A stretch of 64,000 nt of DNA from Eudorina sp. 2006-703-Eu-15. Its lineage: Eukaryota > Chlorophyta > Chlorophyceae > Chlamydomonadales > Volvocaceae. How positions within the stretch are numbered: the first letter of the stretch is position 1; every line of letters begins with the position of its first letter. Below, in pieces: positions 39,827-51,214 of this stretch. A program made the position numbers and the translations under genes. Where the stretch lies: assembly GCA_003117195.1 (NCBI GenBank), contig BDSI01000027.1:928001-992000 (forward strand). Reading direction: 5' to 3'. A model generated the notes under the pieces. It searched no databases. It saw only the letters and a program-made list of their open reading frames with translations, and had not been told where the DNA came from.

Positions 39827-42800
39827 ATGAGTGATTCAGAAGACGACCTTCCTCTGGGCCAGCGCGTGGCGGCCTTGTCGGCCAAGCCGGCTCCTAAACC
39901 TGCTTTGAAGTCAGCAGCGAAGCCAGCAACAGTTGCAGCAGCGAAGCCACAGAGCCGTGCACGCGCAAATGGATCTAGCAAAAAGAAGCCGGAGACGGAG
40001 GACGAGGACGATGAGGAGAGCGAGGAGGTAGATGCCTCGTCAACGCTTAGCGGAGTTAGCGTTTCGCTGAACAACTGAATGTGGCTCTGCAGTCATCTAG
40101 CAGCTCGGAGAGTGGAGATGAGGACAGCGACAGCGACGTACCGTTATCGAACCGTCGCAAGAGTAAATCGCCCGGCGCGGCGAGCGCAGGCGACAAGCGG
40201 AAGCGGCCGGCCCCGCAGAAAGAGAGCGGAGGGGCCAAACGGTCGAAGCGGGAACCCGGGAGCAGCAAGTCGGGACAGATTATGTGGAAAACGCTGCGGC
40301 ACAGCGGGGTGCTTTTTCCACCGGAGTACGAGGTAAAATCAGCCCTGGGTTAGGGATACGTGTGCCCGAAGGGTTACGGTTAGCGCAAGCTTTTGGAGTA
40401 ACGGGGCCAGGGCCTGCGCTAAGGGACCAAACTTTGTTTGTCGGCTTATCGTCTGCTCTTGCATTCCTATGCCCCTTGCCATCCAGCCACACGGCGTGAA
40501 GATGCTGTACGACGGGAAGCCGGTGGACCTAACCCCTGATCAGGAGGAGGTGGCGACCATGTTCGCTGTCATGAAGGACACGGATTACATGAAGAAACCC
40601 GTCTTCCTTAAGAATTTTTGGGAGGGTTTTAAGGAGGTGCTGGGCAAGAACCATGTGATCAAGTCTCTCGACAAGTGTGACTTCACGCCCATCTATGACT
40701 GGCACATGGCGCAGCGGGAGGCGAAAAAGAACATGTCCAAGGAGGTGGGTCGCACGAATGGCGAAGCAGCGAGGGACAGTGTAAAAGCTGACAATATGAG
40801 GTTTGAGCTGCTTGGGGGGGGGGCGGATCTGGTAAGTGGTCCTTGGAGATGCAGCTACAGAGTCTGTACCGTACGGTGTTGGCCCATGCATTTGCGTTGC
40901 CACAGGAGAAAGACCGGATAAAGAAGGAGAAGGAAGAGAAGGAGGGCAAGTACAAGGTGGCGTACGTGGACGGGCGATGCGAACCGGTATGTAGCAGACG
41001 CTCCCCTTGGGTTGCCATTCTCACTGTCATGATATGTTCATCGGCTGCAGTGGTGGGCATTGATTCTCTTGCATTGGGAAACCGTTGCATTTCCACTTCA
41101 CGGGGCTCCGAAGCTATGGACATGTGGGGTTTCTGAAACACGCTAATTACCAGCTCAGGTCAACCAGATGGTCGGCTGGCCGCTCGACCTGGATCTTCCA
41201 TAGATCGGGAGATAGTTCGCGGGGAGCGACCGGTAATGACTGCTTCTTTGATGGCGAAGGGCAAATGCAACGTTTCTTGCGCGACCACGGACGACGATAG
41301 CCAAGGCCAGAGTTGAGGAGACATCAGCATGCATCGGTAGGACCGTGTCCATAGTTCCTTCTTCCTCGCACCCCTCCGTGACCCGCTCAGGTCGGCAACT
41401 TCCGCGTTGAACCACCCGGTTTGTTCCGGGGTCGTGGTGAGCATCCCAAGATGGGCAAGATTAAGCGGCGAGTGTACCCGCGGGACATCACCATTAACAT
41501 AGGCGAGGGTGAACCCATCCCCGAGCACCCGTACCCCGGACAAACGTGGAAGGAGGTCAAGCACGATCATACAGTGACATGGCTGGCGTACTGGAAGGAT
41601 ACCATTTCCACAAAGGACTACAAGTGAGTGGGATCTGCGGTACCTCGCCATGGGTGCTTTGATCCCTTGATATCGTCGGATGGCAGCCGGTGTCCCCTGC
41701 TGGGCAGATGAAGGACTTCATTGGTATATGTGTCGCGAAGCCACCTGCAGAACATGCAACCTTCTGAAGTTGAACGGCCGGTGTATAGGTACGTGTTCCT
41801 GGGCGCGACATCGACGTTCAAGGCCGACAGCGACCTCGCCAAGTATGAGAAGGCGCGGAAGCTGAAGGACCTCATTGTGGACGTTCGGAAGAACTACGAG
41901 CGTGACTGGGAGAGTTCGGACAATAAGAAGCGGCAAATGGCTGTGGCGATGTACTTCATCGACAAGCTGGCGCTTCGTGCAGGCCACGAGAAGGACGATG
42001 ACGAGGCGGACACGGTCGGCTGCTGCACACTGAAGGTGGGGAAGCTTGGTGATGCGTGAATGCAATGAAGGATTCCATCATAACACGTCATGTTTGCACA
42101 CCGATCGCCTTGTCGCTTAGGTCGAGAATGTTGACCTTGAGCCCGGCAACAAGGTCAAATTTGACTTCCTGGGTAAGGACTCTATTCGTTACGAGAACGT
42201 CGTGGAAGTCCACCCAACGGTTTACAAGAACCTCGAGAAGTTCAAGAAAATTGACTCGACCGGCAAGAGTGAGTGGAGTGTTCGTGTGTGCGGGCAGTTA
42301 CCACGAGGGGGAGTCAGCAGGTGCCATGTGCCGTGACCTAATCAATCAGGAAGCAGTTGACGTCACCGGGTCATTGCGAACTGCCTCCTCATTGCAACTG
42401 CAATAAAAACGCCCCACCGATCGCCTAGTTGTCTTTGGCGTTCACATCCGCATCACACAATAGTTTCCACGTTGTTGCGACCATGCAGAGAAGAAGCCCG
42501 GAGACCAGCTGTTCGAGAGTTTCGACGCACAGGACTTGAACAAAGAGCTTAAAAACATCATGGATGGGTTGTCGGTGAAGGTGTTCCGTACCTACAACGC
42601 GTCCATCACTTTGGACCGGCTCCTCGCGGAGTGGGAGGCTTCTAAGAAGGGCGCTGAGGCGCAGTCGGTTGACCAGAAGAAGGTTGACTACGATGTGGCC
42701 AACAAGGAGGTGAGAGCCGCGCAGGGGGTGATAAGGGGATATTTCAAGGTATATCTTAAATGTATGTGTACGTCCCCATACAGGTGGCCATTCTGTGTAA

Positions 42801-43328
42801 TCATCAGCGCTCTGTGCCCAAGACGCACACGAACCAAATGGAAAAAATCCAGGAGAAGCTTCAAACGCTCAATACGGAGCTCAAGGAGCTGGAGGACGAG
42901 CTCGCAGCTGTCCAGAAGGGCAAGAGCGACGGCAAGAAGCAGAATGCAGACGCGTGAGTTGAAACCGGGAAAGCGTGCGTTCTCATGCGAAATTGCAAGC
43001 TAGACGGGCAAGGTGGGCTCGCCACGCTAATGGGGCTCGATCACCGATGCACCATGCTTTGACCTGCACGTCCGATGCTGTGTACTGCAGACTGCTTTCA
43101 AAAATCGAGAAGAAGAAGCAGGCGATCTTTAAGGTGGAGCTGCAGGCGCGCTCTAAGGAAGACCTCAAGACGGTGGCGCTTGGCACGTCGAAGATCAACT
43201 ACATGGACCCTCGCATCACTGTTGCGTGGTGCAAACGCAACGACGTACCCATCGAGAAAATCTTTAACAAGAGCTTACTCGGGAAATTCAACTGGGCCAT
43301 GGACGTGGAGCCTTCCTTCCGATTTTGA
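39827..43328 (+). CDS. TOP1: DNA topoisomerase IB
   Basis: Relaxes supercoiled DNA by a transient 3'-phosphotyrosine break; nuclear. Ten exons, 39827-40027, 40093-40332, 40487-40744, 40906-40986, 41391-41623, 41789-42035, 42121-42268, 42489-42709, 42784-42953 and 43091-43328, join into 678 residues. An N-terminal charged, disordered region rich in Lys, Ser, Glu and Asp is followed by the core: [74 protein letters not shown] (catalytic Arg region) and [10 protein letters not shown] Lys/Glu-rich linker coiled coil comes next. The active-site Tyr is in [11 protein letters not shown], about residue 637, and the chain ends PSFRF. Length is within the plant and animal range. It follows MCM6 in tandem. 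Confidence 0.95.
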
Positions 43329-43447
43329 GTGTGTGTGCAGGGGCGAGGGGCGGAAGCTGTGGTCGTTATGGGCACAGCTTGGGGTTAGAGGTGGTACGGA
43401 ATTGTAGTTTCGGTCTGTGTTTTCGGTTGTCTTTTGCCGTTGCTGAG

Positions 43448-46106
43448 ATGCCTGTGAACATCTGTTGGAAACGTTTGAGTGTTGGCTTTCAAGGTGATTG
43501 CTTCAGTCATCCTTCTGGGACGTTACGAATTTCGCGGAGTCACAGTCACTCGCCGTACAAGCAGAAAAACACTCGAACTTGGCTACCGTCCAAAGTAGAG
43601 TTTATGTAAGCATACATGTTCATAACGTTAAATTTGCACACTTTGTTAAGGGATTGAGCCGCAGTTACTCAGCGCGGCGGAACTGCAGTGTCGAATATAA
43701 CGAGTGTGTTTGTAGATCTTTTATTCCACAACTGTTTGAACCATATTCGTTTTGCAGCATCCGGCTACCAGGGGCCGTTGAGCCTCCCAGGGCCAAGCCT
43801 TACGCAGGACTTCAACGTACAGGATATGAAGCAGTTCCTCAGAGGACTACGAGGTGGAACTGAATCACGGTCACAAGAAACCGGGAACGTGGAAAATGCT
43901 GGTTCAGCAGAAGTGGTTGGTGGCGAGTCCAGGTATGAATGATTCAGTTTGGCGTCGCCTTGCCTTCAGAACATGGCTGATCATTGCTTGTATGATGTCC
44001 AGCCGCGCCGCGGCAACTGCGGGCCCTGGGCAACAGGAGCCGGAGCAAAAACCCCAAGCGCCTTCCAGCTTTTACTGCCCTATCTCTATGGAGCTTATGG
44101 CGGACCCAGTAATGGTGGCAACTGGTCACACGTATGACCGCCAGTGCATTGAAAAATGGCTCGCTCAAGGCAACAGAACGTGCCCAGTCACTGGCATGCG
44201 ACTCCGGCATTTGGAACTTATACCTAATTACGCGTTAAGGACAGCTATTCAGGTAACCTGCTGTTCGGTAGCTATGAAACTGCGTATCCGTTATGTCACG
44301 CACGCGAAACTTGCAGGAATGGGCTTCGGTGCATGGCGTCAGCGTCAACGCAGGTGGAAGCAGGCTTAATGCTCCATATCGCTACGAGGACGAGCCACGG
44401 AACATTCTCCAGGCAAGAGTCCGCATATGGTTACCACGCGAGGCTGGGTGGTGGCTGTCGGGTGCGGGGCCCGTGGGTCTGTGTAAAGCAGAAGACATTA
44501 CGCTGGGGACACACGGTATCATTATATTTGCTGACTCACGTTGCGTACCATAGAGCGATGGTTCACCTCGATAATCCTTTGCCGCTTGCCAGGGCCATGA
44601 GGAGATCGTTTGGGCTGTGGAGGTATGTGGCCGGCGCCTGTTTTCCGCATCAGCGGACAAGACAATCCGTGTATGGGATATCGAATCGCGGCGATGCGAG
44701 CAAGTGATGGAGGATCACACCCGGCCGGTTCTATCGCTGTCAGTGGCTAACGGCAAGCTATTTTCAGGGTCCTACGACTACACCATCAAGGTGAGGGTAC
44801 CGTGACGGAAGCTACCATTTGCGGAGATAATGTTCGCTGTAGGGTTGTCGGCCTGATTGGTGTGAGAGCTTGTCTTGGACTTGTTGCGGACTCGGCTCAT
44901 GTGCAATACGTCTTGGGGTCCTGGGTTCTGCCGTCCCAGCAGCGGCGACGGCCAAGACGTTCGTTGCTTGGGGACAAAGTGTGTCCTGATTATCTGTACG
45001 TGTGCCTTACCCCGCGAAGGTGTGGGACCTTCAAACACTTCAGAAGATTAGAACGCTGACCGGACATAACGATGCCGTGCGGGCGCTGGCAGTCGCTGAC
45101 GGTATCCTTTTCTCGGGGTCGTACGACAGCACGGTCCGCGTGTGGGATGAGAACACACTTCAGTGCTTGGAAGTGCTGAAAGGTCACACAGGGCCTGTTC
45201 GCACGCTGGTCCACTGTCGCAACAACATGTTTTCCGGTTCCTACGACCGTACAGTGAAGGTACGTATGTGAGCGTTCTTGCTGGGCGACCGCTGCTGTAT
45301 GTCTTGTTGTGGCCATTTACGGGTCTGGGGCCGCGGATGGCCGCAGCGTTTCGCCTTTGCCCATGAATAGGCGAACGGGTTCACGGTGTGTGCAAGGACG
45401 GCATTTCCATTACCTGTCGGACTTATTACTGTTGTATATGACGCAATGCGATCGTTAACCTCCGGCAGCGATCCCAGGCGTTGCATTACCCCTCTTTGCC
45501 TCCCCGCCGCGAGCCTGGCAGGTGTGGGACTGCAACACCTTGCAATGCAAGGCGACGCTGACCGGTCACTCGGGGGCCGTAAGGGCCTTGGTTGCATCGC
45601 CAGACAAAGTGTTCTCGGGTTCGGACGATACCACCATCAAAGTGAGTTGGGCCTAGGCCTGGGGCGTCGGGGCGCAGCCTTTGTATCCGGTCTTAGCGCC
45701 GCCTGACCTCTGCTTGTCATACCGCACTGTTCAGGTCTGGGACGCGGAGACGCTCCAGTGCTTGAAAACGCTGGAGGGACATGACGACAACGTGCGCGTG
45801 CTGGCGGTCGGTGACCGGCACATGTACAGCGGGTCGTGGGACAAGACGATCCGCGTCTGGTCCCTGAATACGCTCGAATGCGTGAAGGTCTTGGAGGGGC
45901 ACACCGAGGCGGTGCTGGCGCTGGCGGTCGGCAACAACATGCTGGTCTCAGGTTCCTACGACACCACTATTCGGTTCTGGGACGCGAACAGCAATTACCG
46001 TTGTGTGCGGAAATGCGACGGCCACGACGATGCAGTGCGCGTGCTAGCAGCGGCTGATGGCCGTGTCTTCTCCGGCTCGTATGACGGAACGATAGGTATC
46101 TGGTGA
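43448..46106 (+). CDS. U-box and WD40-repeat protein (probable E3 ubiquitin ligase)
   Basis: Exons: 43448-43493 (tentative first exon), 43758-43932, 44003-44252, 44317-44412, 44593-44790, 45020-45259, 45522-45641 and 45735-46106 (TGA); about 498 residues. The U-box is clear: FYCPISMELMADPVMVATGH, TYDRQCIEKWLAQGNRTCP, then PNYALRTAIQEW. U-boxes recruit E2 enzymes for ubiquitination. Eight WD40 blades follow, each of the type GHxxAVRALAV...FSGSYDxTIKVWD; the last ends GTIGIW. Several introns fall exactly between blades in phase 0, just before VWD. The intron after 44412 appears to start with GC (CAG/GCAAGA), a GC-AG intron. The first exon was chosen only because it supplies an ATG in phase. The substrate is unknown. 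TRAF7-like WD ligases are an analogy, not an assignment. Confidence 0.87.
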
Positions 46107-47665
46107 TGTGAACTTCGAGATCTGCCTGTTGGCAAAACCGCAGTCGGTCTGTGGAAGTGAATGGAGGTTTGAACTTGAGTACTGCTGAGTTGGATTGCCT
46201 GCTGATGTACAAGCAGCAAATTGTTGGTGCGCGTAGCTGGGTGGCTGGTGGTCACGGCATCGGAGACGGCTGTTGCCTTTCACGCAGGATATGTATGCAG
46301 GGCTGCACAGTAGTGCTCTTAACCCTCCTGCACATCTATGCGCTCGCGCTCATACGTGATGGCGTCAGTTTGTGGGAGCAGATCAGCCATCGCGGTTGTT
46401 GCGAAAAAGCGATGTTGTGCAGTGGTAACCAGTCTTTGGTCGCCTGGGCGCTTTGGTTGCGCTTTGTATGCCTGAGACAGGGCTTTAGTGGGTAGGACTG
46501 GGCTTTAGTTCTGGAACTGACAAAAAAGTTGGGATTGCTTGTGAGGGCAGTACGCAGCATTTGCGGGACAGAACTACACATTTCGGTTCGCGACTTTTTG
46601 CTGTACTTGGGACCGACGTGACGCGTCACGCGCAGGAGGGTTGACAGCGCGACAAAGTTGTTGGGATGGTTTGTTTGCCGCCATTCCATTCGTGCGCCAT
46701 GAGGCCGTCGTAGACAGCCAGAGCATGGTTATGAACATATCGGTTCGTTTACATGACATACGCGGCAGGCATGCTGACAAATTAAATGCGCATCAATGAG
46801 GCGCAGGAAACAGGCCAAGGCATAGTTTGCACCCATTGTTAGGGGGTGTTGCTGATTGGTTTTGCGGACACGTGGTCCCTTGTAGACCTAGCACTTTCTG
46901 TGCGCTGGCGCGTTTCTGGGGAGCTTGCTTGTTTTTCATGTGTCTTCGTACCGTTTGACCTGCGCACGTAAATTTACGGGGATCCTGCCTGTGATCTGCG
47001 CTGATCCTGCCTGTGATCTGCGCTGCAGGTTGTCCCCACCAATGGCTTGGTTTCGCATCGATACCCATGCCGGTATCCCATGTATGCGCCAGGCGCAATT
47101 ATCGGCAATGTGTCACTTACTGGATGTGAATACATTTGTAAATGCATGCACCATTGAACGCTGGTAAAGCTAAGGCTCACGACGTGAATGGCCAAAGCAA
47201 ACTGAGCTGACAGACGCACGAATCGCACGCCGTGGTCGGCCGTACCACGACGAAACCGCACACGACGCAATCTGGTAAATCCGTCGTCGTGGCAGCCTAT
47301 GAAGTCCAATGTCATATGATTTTCCGAGCATGGAGCTGGGTCGGATGGCTACATGTATTGTGACGTAAAGTTCATACGACATTCTATATTCAACAGCAAG
47401 TTTGATCATCCTATCCCAAGCAATACGACGCGTGGAAGCACTATACAGCTGAGAATGGCAAAGCGCCAGTGTATCAGAATGCATGAATACAATCTCGGCA
47501 CTGCAACCGTCCCGTACGCTCGTACTTCTTAGAGAGTCCTTACACTAGCCGTCCGTTACCAGTTTTCTGATTACGCCATTACATACTGCGCATTTACATT
47601 CACTTGTTACGACCGTTCATAGAAGCTGTCCTCCAAATCAAGAGCTCAGTTTTATCACCGGCAGG
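46107..47665. other. Intergenic stretch before RIB43A
   Basis: This 1.56-kb gap must contain the 3' untranslated region of the U-box/WD40 gene and the promoter of RIB43A. A perfect 22-bp tandem duplication lies at 46981-47024. A TGTAA occurs near 47139. An AG acceptor (CACCGGCAG) just before the RIB43A ATG suggests a 5' leader intron. No further gene is convincing. Confidence 0.45.
46981..47024 (+). repeat. Perfect 22-bp tandem duplication
   Basis: The unit starting GATCCTGCCTGTGATCTGCG and ending CT occurs twice head to tail, at 46981-47002 and 47003-47024, with no mismatch. It lies in the gap upstream of RIB43A. A recent slippage duplication is the simplest reading. Confidence 0.8.
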
Positions 47666-49766
47666 ATGGGCCGCCTTGTTGCTCAAGTACCAAATGAGGA
47701 TCCTGAGCGACTTAAGCGTGTGCTTGACGCCAAGTGGCGCACAATTGGGGTAGGGACGCGGGTACCGAAACAAGGCAATTGTTAGATTTGCCTGAAACAC
47801 GATTCTTATCAACAGGTTGATAAGGAGGCTTTAGAACAACAGGTTCATGAGAAGCGGGACCGAGAGCAGTCGGAAAAAGAACGCGATGAGTGAGTACTAT
47901 TGAACTGCCCTGGCTTGCAAGTGCAATAAGCAGGAGCCCTTCCTTCAAGCTGCACCTTCAAGCTGCATTGCTGCCACAGTTATCTTTCCTATGTATTGGG
48001 TCCTGTTGTTTCGCTCCTGTGCATGTCTTGGCCCTTTGTTCCTTCTTGAACACGACCAGTATCTACTGTGAAACATTGCATAAGCATTTCTGCCTATGTT
48101 TTCGCCGGCAGGGCGTTCGCGCGGCTTACCCAATACTTCAACGACCAGCTGACGTTGATGCAACAAGAGGCCGACCAGATTCGGAACGCGTACAACAAGG
48201 AGACGGAGGCGTTCCGACAACAGCAGCAGCTGCAGCACACGCGCAGAGAATGGGACCTGAACCGGCCAGATGGGAAGCAGCTGGACATGCCTGCGCGCGT
48301 GGGCGACGGAGATGCGCGGCTGGGCCCCTCGTCCATGCAAAAGTTTGACGGGGAGGACCTCACGGTGAGGTTACCGTGGGGACTACCGCCGCCATCGATT
48401 CCGTCGTGACGTACATCGCTGTCCCATTTGGGTTAGGGTGGCGTACCTCGCCAGGAACCTGTGCCCGCTGCGTCCCGAAACCCGGAGTATCCTGTGCATT
48501 TGGTACTTCATTGTAGTAAACGGTGTGGTGAACGGTGCCGTGCATACAATCTGACTCAAGGATATTGATGTACCACCTGGTGGGCTCCCGCTGTGCTCAG
48601 GTTGGTGACCGCAAGAAGGCGCAGATTGAGCAATGTGTCGATTGGTGGGCTGAGCAGACAGCAATCAAGGAGGCCTTGCGCGCAGCTGAGACGGAGGCTG
48701 AGACCGCGCATGCCGAGCTGGTCAAGTACCAGGACATGCTGCAGCAGGTGGCCAAGGCCGAGGAGGATGCCATCCGACGCGACCTCGCGCGCGCAACAGC
48801 CGACTACAACAAGCGGTTGGCAGAAGAGAAAAAGCTACGGGAGATTGCTGCCAAGCAGGCGGAGCTCGCGGCCAACATGGCCGAAATGGAGGCCACCATC
48901 ACGTCGAGCTTCATGACGGAGGTGCGTTGACTGAGACCGGGTGGAGCAGCACTGTCAGCTATGCAGATGTGACCATAGCTGGTCAGAATGAGGGTCTACA
49001 GGCCATGACGCCTGAAGCGGCTGTTTGTCTTTCTTGGGAGTCTCGTGCATTGGACTAGGCCTGAAGGACTTTGTTGGCAAGCTGAGGTTTACCGGTTGGC
49101 TGTGTGCAGGACCCCAACATGGCGGCCTCGGCCCAGTCGCCTTTCCGAGTCCGCAAGGATCATTACAAGGGCATGAGCGAGACGGAGAAGAAAGCAATCC
49201 TGGACGCGCAGCTCGCGCAGATGGAGGAGAAGAAGGCCCGCCGTGCTCAGGAGCAGCTGGAGAACATGACGTATGCACGGACGCAGCAGGACATTCAGCG
49301 CGCTCTTCAGGAGCAGGTACGTTGGCAGGCATCCAGGGGTACCGAATCGGGAGGGAGAACACAGGCGTGCCGAATGTCGAAACTGTAACGGCCAATCATT
49401 CAGTCCATCGATGGAATAGCATGCAAGGTTCAAAATTTTGTGTCGTTGTAAGAGGTACCAGGAGGCTCAAGGTTGGGGGTAGAGAACGGCGGGTGCGGTT
49501 CAAGGTGTGAGACCAGGGCACATCTAGGGCTGTGTCATAACTTTCGTCCCCCGGCCTTGTGATATGTATCTAACCTAATCAACTATTATGTGACCGCACA
49601 GGCGCAACGTGTCGAGGAGTTCAAGAAGGCGCAGCTGGCCAGGGCTACTGACATCCTCAAGAAGCAAGATGCGGAGAAGAAAGCCCGGGACGATCATTTG
49701 GCCAAGTTGTACAGAAACGCAATCGCGCCGGAGTTCTTTACGCAATTTGGCACTTCCCACCGGTAG
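47666..49766 (+). CDS. RIB43A: RIB43A-family ciliary doublet microtubule protein
   Basis: RIB43A is a filamentous microtubule inner protein of the ciliary doublet, first described from Chlamydomonas flagellar ribbons. Six exons, 47666-47749, 47816-47889, 48112-48364, 48601-48921, 49110-49316 and 49602-49766, join into 367 residues, the usual family length. The chain is almost wholly coiled coil with Gln/Glu/Lys/Arg bias. Family signs are DAKWRTIGVDKEALEQQVHE (joined across intron 1), KRDREQSEKERDEAFAR, QTRREWDLNRPDGK-like text (here HTRREWDLNRPDGK), VGDRKKAQIEQCVDWWAEQ and MTYARTQQDIQRALQEQ. The acceptor before the ATG suggests a leader intron. With epsilon-tubulin it shows that the organism builds cilia. 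Confidence 0.92.
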
Positions 49767-50146
49767 TGCAGCGGCCTGCGGTTCGTTGTTTAGTGAATGC
49801 ATGGCGGGTGGTTTGCTGGCTCGTGTACCTACATGATTCGTGCATATGCAGGCATTTAGTTTTGTGAGCAGGCAAAGCAGTTGCGTGGTGCTCTAGATAG
49901 TGCGCCCGAGGCGCAGTCACAGTCGCAGGGCATTGAGGCACATTAACTGGAAAGTTACATAAATGCCAGAAATATCATTGGCTAAGGCTGTCAGTCAGGA
50001 CTGATGGTATGCGAAAGTCGGTTCGGTACGGAAAGGTCGACCTTCGCGAAGGTCGAGGTGCCGTTGTAAAACGGCGATGATGCATTCCTGCGTATCGATT
50101 GTCCTCTTATTTTCGTTCGCTTGACTTGGTAATACCTATTGTAACA
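49767..50146. promoter_or_regulatory. RIB43A 3' region and Cpn10 promoter
   Basis: This 380-bp gap separates two tandem genes. A TGTAA at 50065-50069 could be the RIB43A poly(A) signal, although it is only 78 bp before the Cpn10 ATG. ACCTTCGCGAAGGT (50040-50053) is a perfect 14-bp palindrome. No other feature is seen. Confidence 0.45.
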
Positions 50147-50596
50147 ATGGCGACCCGCCGTCTCATTCCGCTATTGGATCGTGTGTTGGTAGAGAAGATT
50201 CAAGCTGCCACCAGAACGGCTGGAGGTGTTCTTTTGCCTGAGAGTGCTATGCAAAAGGTATATCTCTGGACGGCCATGGAGAAAGGACCACGGCCAATTT
50301 CATGCAAAGCTTGACATCTCGACTTGCGTTCTGCCAGGTAAACGAGGGCGTTGTTGTGGCTGTTGGACCTGGGCGCCGCACGAAGGACGGAGACTTGATC
50401 CCTGTCAGTGTCAAAGAGGGCGACAAGGTGCTGCTTCCCGAGTACGGCGGCAGTCAGATAAAGCTCTCGGACAAGGAGTAAGTTAACAGTTACAAGATTG
50501 CTGAATGCAGCTGCAGGAGTGAAAGATAATGTTGTTCCTTTATGCAGCATGTACCTGTACCGGGACGAGGAGCTACTGGGTGTCCTGAAGGACTGA
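50147..50596 (+). CDS. CPN10: 10-kDa chaperonin (Cpn10), probably mitochondrial
   Basis: The co-chaperonin lid for Cpn60. Three exons, 50147-50257, 50338-50477 and 50548-50596, join into 99 residues. Sequence signs: RLIPLLDRVLVEKI near the start, the mobile loop TRTAGGVLLPESA, GVVVAVGPGRR, GDKVLLPEYGGSQIKL and YRDEELLGVL at the end. The length equals that of mitochondrial Cpn10, which keeps its N-terminus as a non-cleaved signal; no chloroplast transit peptide and no Cpn20-type duplication are present. Mitochondrial location is therefore an inference from length and sequence. Confidence 0.93.
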
Positions 50597-51214
50597 TGGC
50601 GCGGCATCGTCGCTGCAAAGCTACTGACCAATGTTGCAGTTCTCTCATACTTGAGGGATGGGTCTTGGTTGGACCTCAAGGGGCGGATTTCGGACTGTCA
50701 GTGTCGTGGAGGCTGTGCGCCGGGAGAGGTGGTTCTAGTACCAGTGTTTGTTACGGGGTCCCTGTCTACCTAATGCCGAGCTCGCATATTTCGTGGCCCT
50801 GCGAGCGTCCTGCGCAACTTGTTGTGCAATGCTTGTCACGTTGCTGATGCCAGCAGGGGTGCGGAGTAGTGTTCCGTCGGGTTTCGGACAGACGTTGTTC
50901 GGCGTAGCAGGTGGTCTGAAGGCATTTGTTGACTCACGCCTGTGTTTTGTCACCCCGTCGGCCACAGGCACGTCGCCGTACGTACATACGGCATCGCACA
51001 GATATCCATTTTACAAGCAGTCATATTGTGAAGTTGTGAGGTTATCTCGTATACATCCATGACTTGTAAAATTTATTCGTTGCTGTAAAGTGTGCTGACT
51101 AAATGGGTCGCCATAATAGTAGTCGCCGAAATTGATTTTGCCAGGTGCCGACCTGTTCGAAAAGTAGTCTTGAGTTACAGCGTATCGTATTCATAAATCC
51201 TCCTGCGCTTACGA
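50597..51214. other. Cpn10 3' region and MYND gene promoter
   Basis: This 618-bp gap contains no supported gene. A TGTAA at 51065-51069 followed by an AT-rich run is a plausible Cpn10 poly(A) signal, implying a 3' untranslated region of about 480 bases. The last 150 bp are AT-rich and should contain the promoter of the next gene. Confidence 0.45.

Noticed and set aside
46151..46495. Open frame with a hydrophobic stretch downstream of the U-box/WD40 stop
   Set aside because: It begins 45 bp after the stop codon in the likely 3' untranslated region and has no homology that I recognise.
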